Shown in pieces: positions 57,904-64,000 of a stretch of DNA of 64,000 nucleotides (position 1 is the first letter of the stretch; the number at the start of each line of letters is the position of its first letter). The stretch is from Ahaetulla prasina (lineage: Eukaryota > Chordata > Lepidosauria > Squamata > Colubridae). The stretch is taken from assembly GCF_028640845.1 (NCBI RefSeq), contig NC_080540.1, forward strand, positions 262,107,958-262,171,957, written 5' to 3'. Position numbers and translations under genes: made by a program. Under the pieces are notes generated by a model that searched no databases, was not told the DNA's origin, and saw only the letters and a program-made list of their open reading frames with translations.

Positions 57904-59767
57904 GTAAGTATATATAATACTCAGCCATGACATTTGGGTCACCCTGCAATAAATCTATAAAAAGCAACTTATAGAAGGAAATGAGATGGAGGAAAAAAAA
58001 ACCCTTTTCAATGGTCACACAGATTGCACTAAAATATGCTGCAGGGACATTGTCCTAATAAACAAGAGGTTGCTTTGATTTAAGGTGGCAAAATCATGTA
58101 AAATCAGGACAACTGCTGTCCTACCAGTAATGATCTTAAAAACGTTCATTTATTCAGTTGTTACATATTTAATTTCAAACAAGCTCACTAGGCTTTTAGA
58201 GACATTGGCATTGCTTCCTGTTGAATTAAAACTTACTACATTGCTGATTGTTTCCATTGAACATACCTGTTAAAAAGATGTAGAACAAATTTGTTTGAAT
58301 GATATGGAAAATTTAAACCTTAGCAATGGCTCTTGATTTGTAAAGTAACAGATTATATAAGAGTTAGACAGATGAAGGAGCTTAGGTCAAAACAAAGTCA
58401 TTATTTCAGCACAGATGCATTCAAAAATTTTAAAAAATATTTAAAATTAGTAATATACTGGAAAAGAAAAATAGAATGAGAATTACATGGAAATATACCC
58501 ATTTTTAAAAATGAAATTATTTGATAATTATTTATAATGAAAGCCAGAATAAGGAAAAAAGAAGGAAAAAGAGACTTCTGTTAAAGAAGTTGTACATTGT
58601 TATGAGATAGAAAATCTTTTAGCAATATGATACATCACTGTCACACATTTTAAAATTATGCAGTGTGTTTGGTAACCTGTGTAGAATTTGCAGGCTGCAT
58701 TGCTTCCTACTGGGTTTTTCCCCAAACAGGCAGTGTGACAAAATTTAATTACCCCAACTAGAATATTTTACAAACTCTGGAAGTTTGATTTAAAGATATA
58801 ATTATCACTAGCAAATATATTCAGTGAAAGTATCTCAACTAAGACTACTTATGAATTAGAAGTTGAAGAAATATATACTTTTAAACTAAGTGTAAGCATA
58901 ATTTATTTAATTTGTATGTTTCTGAATTAGTATGAAAATAGTTGGAAACAATCGTCTTTATTTCATAATATTTGTTTTTAATTAATATGTTTTAAACATA
59001 ATTATGAACTTAAATGGATGAAATGCATAAATGCATTAATGGGAGGTACCAGGGAATGCAAATAAATTATTTTGGACTCAACACATACTTATTTTCAGTA
59101 AAGACCAGAATATAGAAAAGTCTGCAATTCTCAATAATGATTGTCATAGTAACTTTCATTTAAGAATACTAACTGAAAGGAAAGAAGCAAAATAACTTTG
59201 TAAACCTGAACTCTGTTCTCTTCTCTGTAATGAAAGGCACAAATCTGGAATATTAAATGCCAGACATTACATTACAAAATACAAAGAATATATTTTGTAC
59301 AATTTTATACATGATGCCTTTAAAGTCAAAAGCATCTTTAAAAAGTTAGTCCCTGGTTTAAATAATTCTCATATATAAATTGAGACCTTTTGAAAATAAC
59401 TCTGCAAAAGCAATTTATGGACCTGCTTTATATTTCATGGTTTCCCTTTTTCTAAATTTAAAAAGTGATCTCTTCTAAAATTAAGATATCTCTTAACTTG
59501 ATCCCCAATATATTCAAGCTGGAGCAACATTAAATTCAATTACACTTCTCAATCAGCTAAATGGGACTTAGAGTGAAAATCTAAGTCCTCCTGCTTAACC
59601 AAATTATATTGGACAGTTGTATCTTCGTAGCATATTTCAGTGCAATTCTAGTACAATATGGTCATACTTCGTAGGTCTGTTTAACAATCAGTTTAACTAC
59701 AGAGATATTTCTCCCAAACAAACTTAACACCGAATCTTAAAAATAAACATTTCATTATATACTATGA

Positions 59768-62788
<3,021 letters not shown>

Positions 62789-63045
62789 GTGAACCAATTC
62801 AGATCTTTGCAGAGATTGAAAACTGCTCATCTCGAATGGTAGTGCCAAAGGCTGCCATTTATCAAACACAGGCATTCTACGCTAAAGGGAAAATGAAGGA
62901 AGTAAAACAGTTGGTTGCCAACTTGCGTGGGGAATCTTTGTCATCAGGGAAGACAGAAACCTGGAATGGCAAGCAGTTAAAAATTCCACCTGTGTCCCCA
63001 TCCATCCTCGATTGTAGCATAATCCGTGTAGAATATTCTCTAATG
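62789..63045 (+). CDS. ARRDC3: ARRDC3 coding exon 5
   Basis: These 257 bases encode GEPIQIFAEIENCSSRMVVP, AFYAKGKMKEVKQLVANLRG and GKQLKIPPVSPSILDCSIIR, the bulk of the arrestin C domain, ending VEYSLM. The acceptor is TTCAAG and the donor GTAAGA. The total is 870 bases, phase 0. One proline (GEPIQ) stands where mammalian ARRDC3 has serine, as I recall. Confidence 0.97.
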
Positions 63046-63101
63046 GTAAGAACTTAATTTAATCTTTTAATATTTAACAAAATACAATATGTGTAGAGTA
63101 G

Positions 63102-64000
<899 letters not shown>

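Overview
The window is vertebrate nuclear DNA, almost certainly from a squamate reptile and most likely a snake. Only one host gene is clearly present: the first six coding exons of ARRDC3 (arrestin domain-containing 3), on the + strand from 53478 to 63309, where all splice junctions keep the reading frame. The last exons, with the PPxY-bearing tail, lie beyond the right edge. The squamate assignment rests on the repeats: a BovB (RTE) LINE fragment, young L2 and CR1 LINEs ending in ATTCT/AATAG-type pentanucleotide tails, L1 fragments, tRNA-derived SINEs and many short hAT-type elements. The species assignment is inference.

Layout. 1-5 kb: microsatellite, SINEs and a hAT-type MITE. 5-9.7 kb: a three-level nest in which a hAT-type MITE (8-bp target duplication) holds a Ty3/gypsy LTR retrotransposon (189-bp LTRs, 5-bp duplication), whose pol gene holds a solo LTR of another family (5-bp duplication). 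9.9-13.7 kb: a TA-flanked MITE, SINEs, CR1 remains and a second MITE family. 15.2-16.6 kb: a 5'-truncated L1 with target duplications. 19-25 kb: several MITEs and a SINE. 26.6-27.3 kb: BovB. 27.6-31.8 kb: a GC-rich patch resembling the N-terminus of TUBGCP4, a decayed Ty1/copia fragment, two solo LTRs and a MITE-within-MITE containing near-perfect hairpins. 32.6-34.5 kb: an ORF1-only 'half L1'. 35.3-41 kb: a truncated L2 holding a CR1 copy, a pentanucleotide array, then a nearly complete L2 with an in-frame SINE-fragment insertion. 41.5-51.4 kb: L1 fragment, SINEs and more MITEs. 51.4-53.06 kb: quiet upstream DNA. 53.07 kb onward: ARRDC3, with a TATA box, a leader carrying two small upstream ORFs, and a large GC/CpG-rich segment inside intron 1 that looks promoter-like.

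The first 53 kb is therefore a transposon-rich gene-poor flank. Its record is unusually readable because so many insertions keep their target-site duplications, which order the events. I saw no tRNA or rRNA genes and no CRISPR arrays, and no new multi-gene system. The most unusual structures are the nested insertions, the two internally deleted (non-autonomous) retroelements and the TUBGCP4-like fragment. All matches to named families come from memory of those families; no database search was run.
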